NCBI GenBank assembly: GCA_903922735.1
Contig: CAIXUZ010000041.1
Coordinates: 29,904-93,903, forward strand
Direction: 5' to 3'
DNA: 64,000 bases
Origin: an uncultured Verrucomicrobia subdivision 3 bacterium
Lineage (GTDB): Bacteria; Verrucomicrobiota; Verrucomicrobiia; Limisphaerales; UBA11358
Shown: piece by piece, positions 1-7,551 of the stretch
Numbering within the stretch: the first letter of the stretch is position 1
Layout: the number at the start of each line of letters is the position of its first letter
Notes under the pieces: model-generated
The model's database searches: none
What the model saw: only the letters and a program-made list of their open reading frames with translations
Told to the model about the DNA's origin: nothing
Made by a program: the position numbers and the translations under genes

Positions 1-1961
1 CCGAACGCGATGCCGCGCAGGCCGAATTGCTCCAGCATTTCCTCGACGAGGCCCTTCAAGTCGTAGGCGTCGAATTTCGCCTCTCGTTCCCCGCCGCTCC
101 AGAAGGGCAGGGCGCGCTGGCCCGTGATGGCGATAGCCACACTGCGATTTTCCTTCGTCTGGCCGTTCACATTGATGAACACGCGGCCGATCTCAAACAG
201 CGCGGCGTCGTAGTTCTTGCGGCTGACGTTGTGTCGCAGCGAATGGATCAGGCCCGGCAGCAAACTCGGTCGCAGCACATCCATGTCCGAGCTCAACGGG
301 TTCGCGAGCGCGACGATTTCTTCTGGCTTCTGGCTTCTGACTTCTGACTTCGCAATCAGCGTCTGGCCTTGCGCTTCGTTTAAGCCGAGGCCGGTAAGGA
401 TGCGGCGGGCTTCGCCGATCTGGTCAAAGACGGAATCAAAGTCATTCGTGCCCAGTGCGCCGCGCGGCGAGGTGGCGGGAATCTTATCCACGCCGTAAAG
501 CCGGCCGACTTCCTCGATCAGATCCACTTCGCGCTTGAAGTCCACGCGCCACGACGGCACGCGGAAGGTGCATTCGCCGGGCTGCTGCGAAACCGTTTCC
601 AAGCCGAGCTTGTTCAGATACGAGACCTGATCGGCGTGGGAGATGCCGATGCCCAGCAGGTTTTTTGAATGGGCAAAATGCAAGGTGAGTTCCTTCGGCT
701 GGGCGGGGGAGGGATAAATGTCCACGACGCCTTCCGCCAGCTGGCCGCCGGCGGTTTCGAGGATTAATTGAGCCGCGCGCTGGCTCGCCCAGTCGCAGAT
801 TCCTGCGTCTGCCCCGCGCTCGAAGCGGTAGCTGGATTCACTGCGCAGGCCGAGCCGTTTGCTGGTGCGGCGGATATTAACCGGTGTGAAATACGCGCTC
901 TCGATGAGCACGTCCGAGGTCAGGTTGTTGATCTCCGTGTTCGCGCCCCCCATGACCCCGGCCAGTGCGATGCCCTTCTGTTCGTCGGCGATGAGCAGCA
1001 TCTCGTTCGTGAGTGGGCGTTCCTGATTGTCGAGTGTCTTGAACTTTTCCCCGGCCGTGGCGCGGCGGACCACGATGGTTGGCTTGCCGTCCGCACTCTT
1101 GGTGATGAGGTGATAATCGAACGCATGCAGCGGCTGTCCGCTTTCCAGCATGACGTAGTTCGTCACGTCCACGACGTTGCTGATGCTGCGGATGCCGACT
1201 TTCTCCAGCGTGTCGCGTAACCAGGCGGGACTCGGCCCGATTTTCACGCCTTTGATGACCCGCGCGGTGTAACGCGGGCAGAGCTCCGCGTCTTCAATTC
1301 TCACCGCAATCAAAGTGTCCGTTCTGACTTCTGACTTCTGGCTTCCGACGTCTGGAATCCGCAGCGGATTCCCCGTGAGCGCCGCAATTTCGCGGGCGAT
1401 GCCGATGACGCTGTTCAAATCCGGGCGATTCGGTGTGATTTCGAGATCATAAACCACGTCGCTGCCGCTGCGGCCGAGATATTCGGCGAACGGCTGGCCG
1501 ACCTTCGCGTCCTCGCGCAGGAGGAGCAGGCCGTCTTCCTTCTTGTGACCAATGGCTTCGGGGTCGAGTCCGAGTTCCTCGTGGGAACACATCATGCCGT
1601 GCGATTCCACGCTGCGAATCTTGCCGACCTTGATGGTGAAAGGCTCTTTGTCGCCCTCTTTCATGGGCAGCGACGCGCCGGGCAGGATGAGCGGCACTTT
1701 GTCGCCCGCCTTGAAATTCTGCGCGCCGCAGACGATCTGGCGTTCGCCTGTGCCATCGTTGACGCGGCAGACAGAGAGCTTGTCGGCGTTCGGATGCTTG
1801 TCGCGCGCGATGACCTGCGCCACGACGATGCCTTCAAAGGCGGCCGATATTTTCTGTACGCCCTCGACTTCGAGGCCGAGCATGGTGAGCCGTTCGGTCA
1901 ATTCCTCGGGCGACCAGTTGAAATCAACGTATTGTTTGAGCCAGTTCAGGGTGACTTTCAT
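1..1961 (-). CDS. pheT: Phenylalanine--tRNA ligase beta subunit, 3' end outside the window
   Basis: Beta subunit of the heterotetrameric cytoplasmic PheRS, which charges tRNA-Phe. The gene is open for about 653 codons from an ATG at 1961 and runs off the window edge, so roughly the last 150 residues of a usual 790-820 are missing. I translated about half of it by hand and found no stop. It begins MKVTLNWLKQYVDF, continues into the tRNA-binding OB fold (KHPNADKLSVCRV), then the B3/B4 region (EITPNRPDLNSVIGIARE) and the B5 region (FKREVDLIEEVGRLYG). Two short in-frame insertions made of the same low-complexity repeat (SQKSEVR near residue 207, KSEVRSQKPE near residue 540) sit in what should be surface loops. 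The 5' end has three decayed copies upstream, at 3659, 4457 and 4761. pheS normally abuts pheT, but here 3.8 kb separates them. Confidence 0.95.
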   Translation of the reverse strand, partial: MKVTLNWLKQYVDFNWSPEELTERLTMLGLEVEGVQKISAAFEGIVVAQVIARDKHPNADKLSVCRVNDGTGERQIVCGAQNFKAGDKVPLILPGASLPMKEGDKEPFTIKVGKIRSVESHGMMCSHEELGLDPEAIGHKKEDGLLLLREDAKVGQPFAEYLGRSGSDVVYDLEITPNRPDLNSVIGIAREIAALTGNPLRIPDVGSQKSEVRTDTLIAVRIEDAELCPRYTARVIKGVKIGPSPAWLRDTLEKVGIRSISNVVDVTNYVMLESGQPLHAFDYHLITKSADGKPTIVVRRATAGEKFKTLDNQERPLTNEMLLIADEQKGIALAGVMGGANTEINNLTSDVLIESAYFTPVNIRRTSKRLGLRSESSYRFERGADAGICDWASQRAAQLILETAGGQLAEGVVDIYPSPAQPKELTLHFAHSKNLLGIGISHADQVSYLNKLGLETVSQQPGECTFRVPSWRVDFKREVDLIEEVGRLYGVDKIPATSPRGALGTNDFDSVFDQIGEARRILTGLGLNEAQGQTLIAKSEVRSQKPEEIVALANPLSSDMDVLRPSLLPGLIHSLRHNVSRKNYDAALFEIGRVFINVNGQTKENRSVAIAITGQRALPFWSGGEREAKFDAYDLKGLVEEMLEQFGLRGIAF
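321..351. repeat. Low-complexity CTTCTGACTT repeat inside pheT (copy 1)
   Basis: Tandem TTCTGGC/TTCTGAC heptamers fall inside the pheT coding frame. On the coding strand they read as KSEVRSQKPE and keep the frame open. The same motif is found at 1321-1355 and, in an intergenic position, near 45020. I interpret it as an invasive short repeat tolerated in a protein loop. Confidence 0.7.
1321..1355. repeat. Low-complexity CTTCTGACTT repeat inside pheT (copy 2)
   Basis: Second in-frame copy of the TTCTGAC/TTCTGGC repeat within pheT, read as GSQKSEVRT between LRIPDV and DTLIAVRIED. It has the same sequence type as 321-351 but sits in a different domain, so it is an independent insertion and not part of a duplicated domain. 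Confidence 0.7.
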
Positions 1962-1975
1962 GGTAAAAAATAATT

Positions 1976-2692
1976 TTAAGGCTTGGTGATGAAATATTGC
2001 CGGTTGGTCCAGCGGGCGTGTTCCGTGTCTGAATGGATTGCGGTCAACGTGCTGGCCCCGGACTCGTGCAACAGTCGGGAGATTTCGCGGTCTTTCATGC
2101 CGAACATGCCGATGAACGGCTTGTTGCCAAATTTGAATTTCCGCCAAGCCATGGCGGCGGCATCGGGAACCAGGCTGCGGATGAAGGATGGCTGGAGAAA
2201 CTGGAATGCCGCCGCGCCGCCGGGTTTCAGGACGCGCACGAATTCGCGGATGTAATTTTTGGCGAAGCGCGGTTCAATGTGCTGCAGCGTGATGCTGGAA
2301 TAAATCAGGTCAAAATGATTTGCCGGGAAAAGCGCCAGATTGTTTTCCGGATTCACATGGTAGGTGCATTTTTCCGGCTGGCGATTAAACCGGTTGGCAT
2401 GGCCGATCATCGAGGGCGAGATGTCCACGCCGTGAACCTCGGTAAAATATCCCGCCAGCGCCTGGGTGAGCCGGCCGACGCCACAGCCGAAATCAAGCGC
2501 CCGACTGCGCGGCAATGCTGGCTTGAGGGAGGCCAGTTTGGCCAGCAAACCGTTGATTTCCTCAATCCCGGTTTGAAAAAACTCCTCGGGCTGCCAGCGT
2601 CCGCCTTTTTTCGCCGGATTAGTCAGCACCACCCAAAGGGGATCGTCTTTGCCCAGCTCATTCCAGTTTTTTTGCCACGCGTTCAGATCCAT
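1976..2692 (-). CDS. Class I SAM-dependent methyltransferase
   Basis: A 238-residue cytoplasmic protein with the class I methyltransferase fold. Motif I is LDFGCGVGRLTQAL near residue 80, followed by the acidic end of beta-2 (VHGVDIS) and the post-I segment LIYSSITLQHIEP. These identify a Rossmann SAM-binding domain of the Methyltransf_11/25 type. The substrate cannot be told. The gene ends 14 bp upstream of the pheT start and follows the phosphodiesterase gene in the same direction, so both are cargo of the DNA inserted between pheS and pheT. The start chosen is the ATG at 2692, which gives a normal N-terminal helix before motif I. Function beyond methyl transfer is unknown. Confidence 0.8.
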   Translation of the reverse strand: MDLNAWQKNWNELGKDDPLWVVLTNPAKKGGRWQPEEFFQTGIEEINGLLAKLASLKPALPRSRALDFGCGVGRLTQALAGYFTEVHGVDISPSMIGHANRFNRQPEKCTYHVNPENNLALFPANHFDLIYSSITLQHIEPRFAKNYIREFVRVLKPGGAAAFQFLQPSFIRSLVPDAAAMAWRKFKFGNKPFIGMFGMKDREISRLLHESGASTLTAIHSDTEHARWTNRQYFITKP

Positions 2693-2746
2693 GCAGAGGT
2701 TTTGTGTTTGGAAAAGTCAGATGATGTTCCGGGCTTTGGAATAAAA

Positions 2747-3739
2747 TCAATTTGGTTGTTCGGCGGTGACCTCAAATGCGCTGGTGACGGGGCGGCCCCA
2801 GAAGTATTCCGGCAGTGGCACGCCCAGCAGCCAGAGCGTCGTGGCGGCAGTGTCGTATTGGATGATTGGCGCGGTGACTGCGAAATTCTTCTTCACGCCT
2901 TTGCCCCAGGCCACCCACGGTATCACGACATCGCAGGTTTCCGCAGAGCCATGCGCGCCGGCAATTTTGCCGTTGTTATTCTTGATGTCATGCGAACCGT
3001 GGTCGGCGGTCAGGATGATGACGCTGTTTGTCAATTCGGCCTCGGCGATGGCGTTCTTGATGATGCCCAGCGCCAGATCGCAATCCTTCAGCGCCATTTT
3101 CTTTTCCGGCGAATGCGAGCCATATTTGTGCCCCTGGGTGTCGGGATCGCGAAAATGGATGAAACACAGGTTGGGTTGCAGCGTCTTCACCTGCGCGGCA
3201 AAAGCCTTGGCCACGGACAACGCGCCGTCATCCGGCTGCGGCCAGATAAAAGCGTCCACGCTGCCGGGCAACAGCAGGTGCTTGAACTTTTCCTTGCCCA
3301 CAAACATCGCGGTTTTCAAGCCGCGCTGTTTGGCGAGTTTGAAAATCGTCGGCAACTTCACCACTCCCTTGGCGGGTTGGTAATCGTTCCAAAGAATCTG
3401 GTGCGCCTGCGGTCCGACGCCCGTGAGCATCGAGGTGTGGGCGGACAGGGTGAGGCTGGGCACGATGGTGAAGGCGTTCCACGAATGCGCGCCTTCCGCG
3501 GCCATCTGTTGAAACACCGGCATCTCGCTTTGCTGGATCAAGTCCGGGTCGCCCTGGTCAAAGCTGATGATGAAAACGTGGTCCGCGCGGCGCGATTCAG
3601 CCGCCGCCAGACTGCTGGCCAACAGACACGTCATGAGGCAGCCGGCAAGGAACCGACCGGGCGGCCAGTTGAAATCAACGTATTGTTTGAGCCAGTTCAA
3701 TGTGATTTTATTAAAATAATTTGTGCTACATTGAGCCAT
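2747..3739 (-). CDS. Alkaline-phosphatase-superfamily phosphodiesterase/nucleotide pyrophosphatase, exported; N-terminus captured from pheT
   Basis: Type I phosphodiesterase/nucleotide pyrophosphatase-like enzyme. Metal and nucleophile motifs visible are FIISFDQGD, PSLTLSAHTSMLTG with a Ser/Thr nucleophile, IHFRDPDTQGHKYG and LTADHGSHD. A signal-peptide core (RFLAGCLMTCLLASSLAAAES) directs export. Immediately before that core, the residues ITLNWLKQYVDFNW are the N-terminus of PheT, encoded by a duplicated pheT 5' fragment fused in frame. The pheT ATG has become AAT in this copy, so the real start is uncertain: ATG 3739 (given), TTG 3700, or ATG 3634, which would leave a very short signal peptide. 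The substrate is unknown. The next gene in the same direction is the methyltransferase. Confidence 0.75.
   Translation of the reverse strand: MAQCSTNYFNKITLNWLKQYVDFNWPPGRFLAGCLMTCLLASSLAAAESRRADHVFIISFDQGDPDLIQQSEMPVFQQMAAEGAHSWNAFTIVPSLTLSAHTSMLTGVGPQAHQILWNDYQPAKGVVKLPTIFKLAKQRGLKTAMFVGKEKFKHLLLPGSVDAFIWPQPDDGALSVAKAFAAQVKTLQPNLCFIHFRDPDTQGHKYGSHSPEKKMALKDCDLALGIIKNAIAEAELTNSVIILTADHGSHDIKNNNGKIAGAHGSAETCDVVIPWVAWGKGVKKNFAVTAPIIQYDTAATTLWLLGVPLPEYFWGRPVTSAFEVTAEQPN
3659..3720 (-). pseudogene. pheT 5'-end remnant a (fused to the phosphodiesterase gene)
   Basis: This segment matches pheT codons 1 to about 18 plus roughly 10 bp upstream, in the same orientation. Over about 53 bp I count about 5 differences from the pheT 5' end at 1909-1961. 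The ATG is replaced by AAT. It is the least diverged of the three remnants and the one nearest pheT. Confidence 0.85.
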
Positions 3740-4151
3740 AAACCGACTCGTTATGAAATAAAATTCAAAGCAACGGGTCCGCTGGGAAATCACCGTTGAA
3801 AACCGGCGAAACCATCAAAAGCGCCCAAATGAACATCGAACGGGTGACGGTTTGCTTCTCAATCCTCACGGTTCGCCATCCCTTGCGGATGAAGTTTGAT
3901 CGCTTGCGGGCGACGAAATCCACGACAACGTGAAGCGTTTTGGGGTGCGCCAGGCCTGCTGGAGCTTTGACCGTTCGAATCCAGAGTGCCGATTTTAACC
4001 AAAACCGCCGTGAATTCGGGCAAACTATTGAAAACCAGCCACTAAACAAACTTGAGACGCTTCAGGACAGGCTTTTGAAGGGGCATTTTAAGCTTTTGCT
4101 GTCCAATTTTTTGGAAAAAATCGGGCTTTGTAAGCTTACAAAATGATTTTG
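3740..4151. other. Non-coding or decayed segment between pheT remnants a and b
   Basis: No convincing gene. A 94-residue minus-strand frame at 3765-4049 has no recognisable motif and unusual composition, so it is left uncalled. A short GTTCGAATCC near 3973 resembles a tRNA T-arm but no acceptor or anticodon arms accompany it. Confidence 0.5.
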
Positions 4152-4345
4152 TTAGTCTGCAAAATGTCTTTGCAAGTCTGTAAAATGTCTTTGCAAGTCT
4201 GTAAAATGATTTTTTAAACCTGCAAAAAGGCTATGTAAGTCTGCAAAATGGCATTTCAAACCTGCAATGAAGCATTGCAAGCTTGGAATGGAGCATTTCA
4301 ACCTTGATCCGAGGCATTTCAAGGCTGAAATATCCTGACCCAAAC
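4152..4345. repeat. Imperfect 21-bp tandem repeats
   Basis: Units of the type AAGTCTGTAAAATGTCTTTG recur about every 21 bp, nearly perfect at 4155-4215 and decaying toward 4345. On the minus strand they translate as heptads such as LQRHFTD and LKNHFTD in an uninterrupted frame (4152-4442, 96 codons). I treat the frame as a by-product of the 21-bp period. Unlike a CRISPR, the units abut without spacers. Confidence 0.7.
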
Positions 4346-4456
4346 TTGGAAAACAGGGTTGCAGACGATCTGGACAAGATATCAAACCTCGTCCACAAGC
4401 TTGAAAATTTGAAAAACGGCAGTCTATGCAAAATACCGCCAAAAACCGCCTAGCCG

Positions 4457-4540
4457 ATGAACCGCCCGGTCAAAACCTCGTCACCCCTTGAAATCAATGC
4501 CCCGTTTGAGCCGGTTAAGGGTGATTTTCATGAAAATATT
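4457..4540 (-). pseudogene. pheT 5'-end remnant b
   Basis: Same orientation as pheT. It retains an ATG at 4530 and reads MKITLNRLKRGIDFKG before a stop, against MKVTLNWLKQYVDFNW in pheT. About 83 percent of the best-aligned 42 bases match. Similarity extends to about codon 25. It shares derived bases with remnant c (ACCGCCCGGTCA, CCCCTT), so b and c are closer to each other than to pheT. Confidence 0.8.
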
Positions 4541-4554
4541 TTTAGCCGTGGAAC

Positions 4555-4729
4555 GGCGACAGGTAGTAGCCCACGGTGCCAACCGTGGGAACAAACGCAA
4601 ACGGGTTCCAGCCCCGGCGGGGCGAAAGACATTGGGTGAATGGATGGTGTTTTTCTGTCGCCCCTCCGGGGTTGGTAAATCTCAACGCGTTCAACCCACA
4701 GCTTGCGCTGTGGGCTACTATCTGCCGCC
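4555..4729. repeat. Inverted-arm palindromic element (REP-like)
   Basis: About 175 bp built of two inverted arms of about 85 bp. Each arm begins GGCGRCAGRTAGTAGCCCAC (read inward), contains its own small hairpin (CCCACGG/CCGTGGG on the left, CCCACAGC/GCTGTGGG on the right) and a CCCCGGNGGGGCGA box. This arrangement is typical of non-autonomous palindromic repeats dispersed in bacterial genomes. No transposase gene is nearby. Confidence 0.7.
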
Positions 4730-4760
4730 ACTCCGTGGCTGCCAAACACGATTTGATGGT

Positions 4761-4856
4761 GAAGCCGAGCATGGTGAGCCGCCCGGTCAATTCCCCGTCG
4801 CCCCTTTGAAATCAACGCCCTGTTTGAGCCAGTGAAGGCGGACTTTCATTTGGAAA
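4761..4856 (-). pseudogene. pheT 5'-end remnant c
   Basis: Same orientation as pheT. It has an ATG at 4850 and reads MKVRLHWLKQGVDFKG, followed shortly by a stop. DNA similarity continues to the GAGCATGGTGAGCCG segment, which is about codon 30 of pheT. It lies directly downstream of the Mrr-type gene and directly beside the palindromic element. Confidence 0.85.
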
Positions 4857-5732
4857 TTAAATCTGTTTGAACCAGTCTTCGTTCACCGAAACATTTTCAA
4901 TCAACTCGGTGACAACGCCCAATTTCAATTCTTTCAATTTCTCGGCAAGCTGGTCGCCGTCAATCAAATCAATCGGTGGTGCACCGTCGCGAACGGCTTC
5001 TTTGAGCGCGTCACGGGAGAAAGAACCGGTTGTGATGAAAAGCCCTTTGTCTGCACGGCCAACCATCGCTCCACGAAAATCTCGAATTTCTGCCGAGCCG
5101 ACAACCCCTTGCCAACGCTTGCATTGAAATACAACGTGGAAGCTCATGAAACCGTGGATGCGAGCTATACCTTTGCCGTCAATGCCACCATCGCCGCTGC
5201 GACCAGTGACTTCAACTTGAATGAACCCAGATTCACGAAGCACCCGCTGGATCAGTCGTTCAAAAGCCGCCGGCGAAAGTGTCTTGGTCAAAATTGAATG
5301 CAGATTTGAGCGCCACGCTTTTGCTTCTTCTGGCTTTTCTGATTCAGTCTCAACTTCTTCACCTTGTTTGGCGGATGGCTTTGCTATTTTTTCTTTGCGG
5401 TCGAGTTCACGAACGAAACGCTGAACCTGTTTTGTATCTACTTCCGAAGTTGATTCAGCTTTAGCTGTCAGCGACCAAAGCCCGCGTTGCGGGCTTTCAA
5501 GGAAGCCAAACTTTTTCAGATAGGTTCGCGCCCAAGCCAAACGGTATTGCACTTCGGTTTGATTGCTTGTCTCCGGATCGTGCAAAACACTCAGGACATC
5601 TTCCGGCAATTTTAAGTTTTCCGAGACGCGTTGATATATTTCATCCGTTGAGCCAGAGCCACCAAGATCGCGCAGCGCTTTGAGCAGCGGATTCATTAAC
5701 CGGTCGTAGGTTGGGATTTGTTTCTGACCCAT
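4857..5732 (-). CDS. Mrr-type restriction endonuclease-like protein
   Basis: A 291-residue protein with an N-terminal winged-helix-like Mrr_N region (TYDRLMNPLLKAL, DEIYQRV, QTEVQYRLAWARTYLKKFG) and a C-terminal Mrr catalytic domain. The PD-(D/E)xK-type core is visible as GRSGDGGIDGKG and VVFQCKRW, followed by IRDFRGAM and GLFITTGSFS. Mrr enzymes cleave modified DNA and act alone, which fits the absence of a partner modification gene. I chose ATG 5732, which lies 5 bp after the pheS stop; a longer frame to 5852 would overlap pheS. It is probably co-transcribed with pheS. The stop falls at the edge of pheT remnant c, so it appears to be the first cargo gene of the insert. Confidence 0.85.
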   Translation of the reverse strand: MGQKQIPTYDRLMNPLLKALRDLGGSGSTDEIYQRVSENLKLPEDVLSVLHDPETSNQTEVQYRLAWARTYLKKFGFLESPQRGLWSLTAKAESTSEVDTKQVQRFVRELDRKEKIAKPSAKQGEEVETESEKPEEAKAWRSNLHSILTKTLSPAAFERLIQRVLRESGFIQVEVTGRSGDGGIDGKGIARIHGFMSFHVVFQCKRWQGVVGSAEIRDFRGAMVGRADKGLFITTGSFSRDALKEAVRDGAPPIDLIDGDQLAEKLKELKLGVVTELIENVSVNEDWFKQI

Positions 5733-5737
5733 AAAAA

Positions 5738-6742
5738 TTAAAACTGTTTCAAGAACCGCACGTCGTTTTCGTAGAAGAGGCGGATGTCGTTGATGCCGTA
5801 GCGGAGCATGGCGATGCGTTCGATGCCGAAGCCGAAAGCCCAGCCGGTCCACACTTCCGGATCGTAGCCGACGGTTTCAAACACTTGCGGATGCACCATG
5901 CCGCAGCCGGCGATCTCCAGCCAGTCCTTGCCCATCTTCTTGACGAGCGCGTTGGTGAAATCAATCTCGTAGCTCGGCTCGGTGTAGCTGAAATAATGCG
6001 GACGGAAACGGATCTTCACGTCGCTGCCCATGAGTTCCTTGAAAACAAATTCCACCGTGCCCTTGAGGTCGCCGACCGTCACATTTTTATCAACGTAAAG
6101 CCCTTCGATCTGATGAAAGGTGGGATTATGGGTGGCATCGGCGTTATCGCGGCGATACACGCGGCCCGGCACGATGATGCGCACGGGCGGCGCTTGCTTT
6201 TCCATCACCCGAATCTGCACGGACGAAGTGTGCGTGCGGAGCAGGCGCTTGTCCGTTGTGTTTAAATAAAAAGTGTCCTGCGAATCGCGCGCCGGATGGT
6301 CGGCGGGCGTGTTGAGCGCGTCGAAACAATGATATTCGTCTTCGATCTCCGGCCCGTCGGCGACGGCGAAACCGATCTTGCGAAACGCGCGGACGATGTC
6401 GTCGGTGACCTGCGTGAGCGGATGCAGTTTGCCGAGCGCACGGCGACGTCCGGGCAAGGTGAAATCGGTCGGCTCTTTCGGCAGCGCGGCTTTCATTTCC
6501 AGCGTTTCCCGGCGGGCAACCAGCGCGGCTTCGAGTTCCACCTTGGCGGCATTGATGAGCTTGCCGGCGGCGGGCTTTTCTTCCCTGGAGAGCGTGCCGA
6601 GCTGTTTCATCAGCGCGGTGAACTTGCCGTTCGGCCCGATCCATGCCCCTTTGGTTTGCTCCAAAGCGGCGAGGTCGGCGGCGGCGTTGAGTTCGGTGAG
6701 CGCCGTTTGCTTGAGCGGCTCGATGTCGTTCAGAAATCCCAT
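5738..6742 (-). CDS. pheS: Phenylalanine--tRNA ligase alpha subunit
   Basis: A 334-residue catalytic subunit of PheRS. An N-terminal coiled coil (residues about 1-85) is followed by the class II aminoacyl-tRNA synthetase core: motif 1 region HPLTQVTDDIVRAFRKIGF, motif 2 VYRRDNADATHNPTFHQIEG, the Phe-pocket strand RFRPHYFSYTEPSYEID and motif 3 GWAFGFGIERIAML. Length and motifs are normal. It lies in the order rplT-pheS, as in many bacteria, but a strong terminator-like hairpin separates it from rplT. Its partner pheT is displaced by about 3.8 kb, and the Mrr-type gene directly follows the stop. Confidence 0.97.
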   Translation of the reverse strand: MGFLNDIEPLKQTALTELNAAADLAALEQTKGAWIGPNGKFTALMKQLGTLSREEKPAAGKLINAAKVELEAALVARRETLEMKAALPKEPTDFTLPGRRRALGKLHPLTQVTDDIVRAFRKIGFAVADGPEIEDEYHCFDALNTPADHPARDSQDTFYLNTTDKRLLRTHTSSVQIRVMEKQAPPVRIIVPGRVYRRDNADATHNPTFHQIEGLYVDKNVTVGDLKGTVEFVFKELMGSDVKIRFRPHYFSYTEPSYEIDFTNALVKKMGKDWLEIAGCGMVHPQVFETVGYDPEVWTGWAFGFGIERIAMLRYGINDIRLFYENDVRFLKQF

Positions 6743-6781
6743 AAATTTGAGGAGCTAGAATACCTGATAGTCGATGGAAGA

Positions 6782-6815
6782 AAAGAAAAACGGGCGACCG
6801 TTGCGGGTCGCCCGT
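6782..6815 (-). terminator. Terminator-like hairpin after rplT
   Basis: Perfect stem ACGGGCGACC / GGGTCGCCCGT with a short loop at 6790-6815. On the minus strand it is followed by a T-rich tract (TTTTTCTTTTC), the layout of an intrinsic terminator for the rpmI-rplT transcript. pheS begins 40 bp downstream, so it may rely on readthrough or on its own promoter. Confidence 0.75.
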
Positions 6816-6835
6816 CGAGAGTTTTCTGTAGCCGA

Positions 6836-7219
6836 TTAAGCCTTGGCCAGCGTGGCGGCGGGCTTGGCTTTCAGCGCCTTCTTGGCGAGGTTGACGATTT
6901 CACCAAACGCGGCCGCGTCCGTGGCGGCGATATCGGCGAGCACCTTGCGGTCGAGTTCGCACTTGGCGGCTTTGAGACCTTCGATGAAGCGGCTGTAGGT
7001 CAGGCCGAGTTCGCGCACGGCGGCATTGATGCGAATCTGCCAGAGATAGCGGTAATTGCGCTTCTTGGTGCGGCGATCCCGGTAGGCATACTGCCGGCCG
7101 TGATCCACGGCGTCGGACGCATAGCGGTAAAGTTTGGAGCGCTTCAGGCGGAAGCCCTTGGCAGCTGTCAGCATTCTTCCACGACGTTTGCGGGAAGCGG
7201 GGGAGTTGGTAACGCGCAT
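6836..7219 (-). CDS. rplT: 50S ribosomal protein L20
   Basis: A 127-residue ribosomal protein of the large subunit. The typical basic N-terminal extension is present ([41 protein letters not shown]), followed by the globular domain ([23 protein letters not shown]). It binds 23S rRNA and is needed early in 50S assembly. It lies 32 bp downstream of rpmI, the standard pair. The C-terminal tail is slightly longer and Ala/Lys-rich compared with the usual 117-120 residues. Confidence 0.96.
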   Translation of the reverse strand: MRVTNSPASRKRRGRMLTAAKGFRLKRSKLYRYASDAVDHGRQYAYRDRRTKKRNYRYLWQIRINAAVRELGLTYSRFIEGLKAAKCELDRKVLADIAATDAAAFGEIVNLAKKALKAKPAATLAKA

Positions 7220-7251
7220 TTTAGTTCAGTGTTAAAGTTGGGTTGGTTGAA

Positions 7252-7467
7252 TCAGCCGCGGTGGCTGAAGGGCATGCTTTGGGTGATGCGATAGACGTCC
7301 GTCGAATCAACGACCGCCGCCTTGCCGAGATGGCGGCGGCGCTTGGCATTTTTGGATTGTGCCAGATGGCGGCGGCCGGCGCGGTGGCGCAGGACTTTGC
7401 CGGTGGCGGTGATTTTAAAGCGCTTGGCAGCGGCTTTCTTGGTCTTGATGCCTTTGGGACGACGCAT
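7252..7467 (-). CDS. rpmI: 50S ribosomal protein L35
   Basis: A 71-residue basic ribosomal protein. It starts [20 protein letters not shown] and contains [25 protein letters not shown], the typical L35 pattern, although family members more often start MPKMKT. It forms the usual pair with rplT. infC, which often precedes rpmI, is not present here; the upstream neighbour is the ompH-like gene beyond a terminator-like hairpin. Confidence 0.93.
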   Translation of the reverse strand: MRRPKGIKTKKAAAKRFKITATGKVLRHRAGRRHLAQSKNAKRRRHLGKAAVVDSTDVYRITQSMPFSHRG

Positions 7468-7481
7468 AAATAAATTAGTTA

Positions 7482-7515
7482 TAAAAAAGAGCGCGAACTA
7501 TATCGGTCCGCGCTC
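7482..7515 (-). terminator. Terminator-like hairpin after the ompH-like gene
   Basis: Stem GAGCGCG / CGCGCTC at 7489-7515, followed on the minus strand by TTTTTTAT. It would end the dnaB-bamA-ompH transcript in front of rpmI. Confidence 0.65.
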
Positions 7516-7551
7516 GGTGGGGCAAGCGTGAATTTAAATTAAATCCGGTGC

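Noticed and set aside
2033..3799. 588-codon plus-strand open frame
   Set aside because: It runs antisense across the methyltransferase and phosphodiesterase genes, has no recognisable domain, and its sequence matches the reverse-frame shadow expected in GC-rich DNA.
3960..3990. tRNA-like T-arm sequence (GTTCGAATCC)
   Set aside because: No acceptor stem, D-arm or anticodon arm can be built around it.
3765..4049. 94-codon minus-strand frame between pheT remnants
   Set aside because: No family, no signal or domain and no ribosome-binding context; could be a decayed cargo gene but this cannot be supported.
4152..4345. CRISPR array
   Set aside because: Units of about 21 bp abut one another and decay gradually, with no unique spacers and no cas genes.
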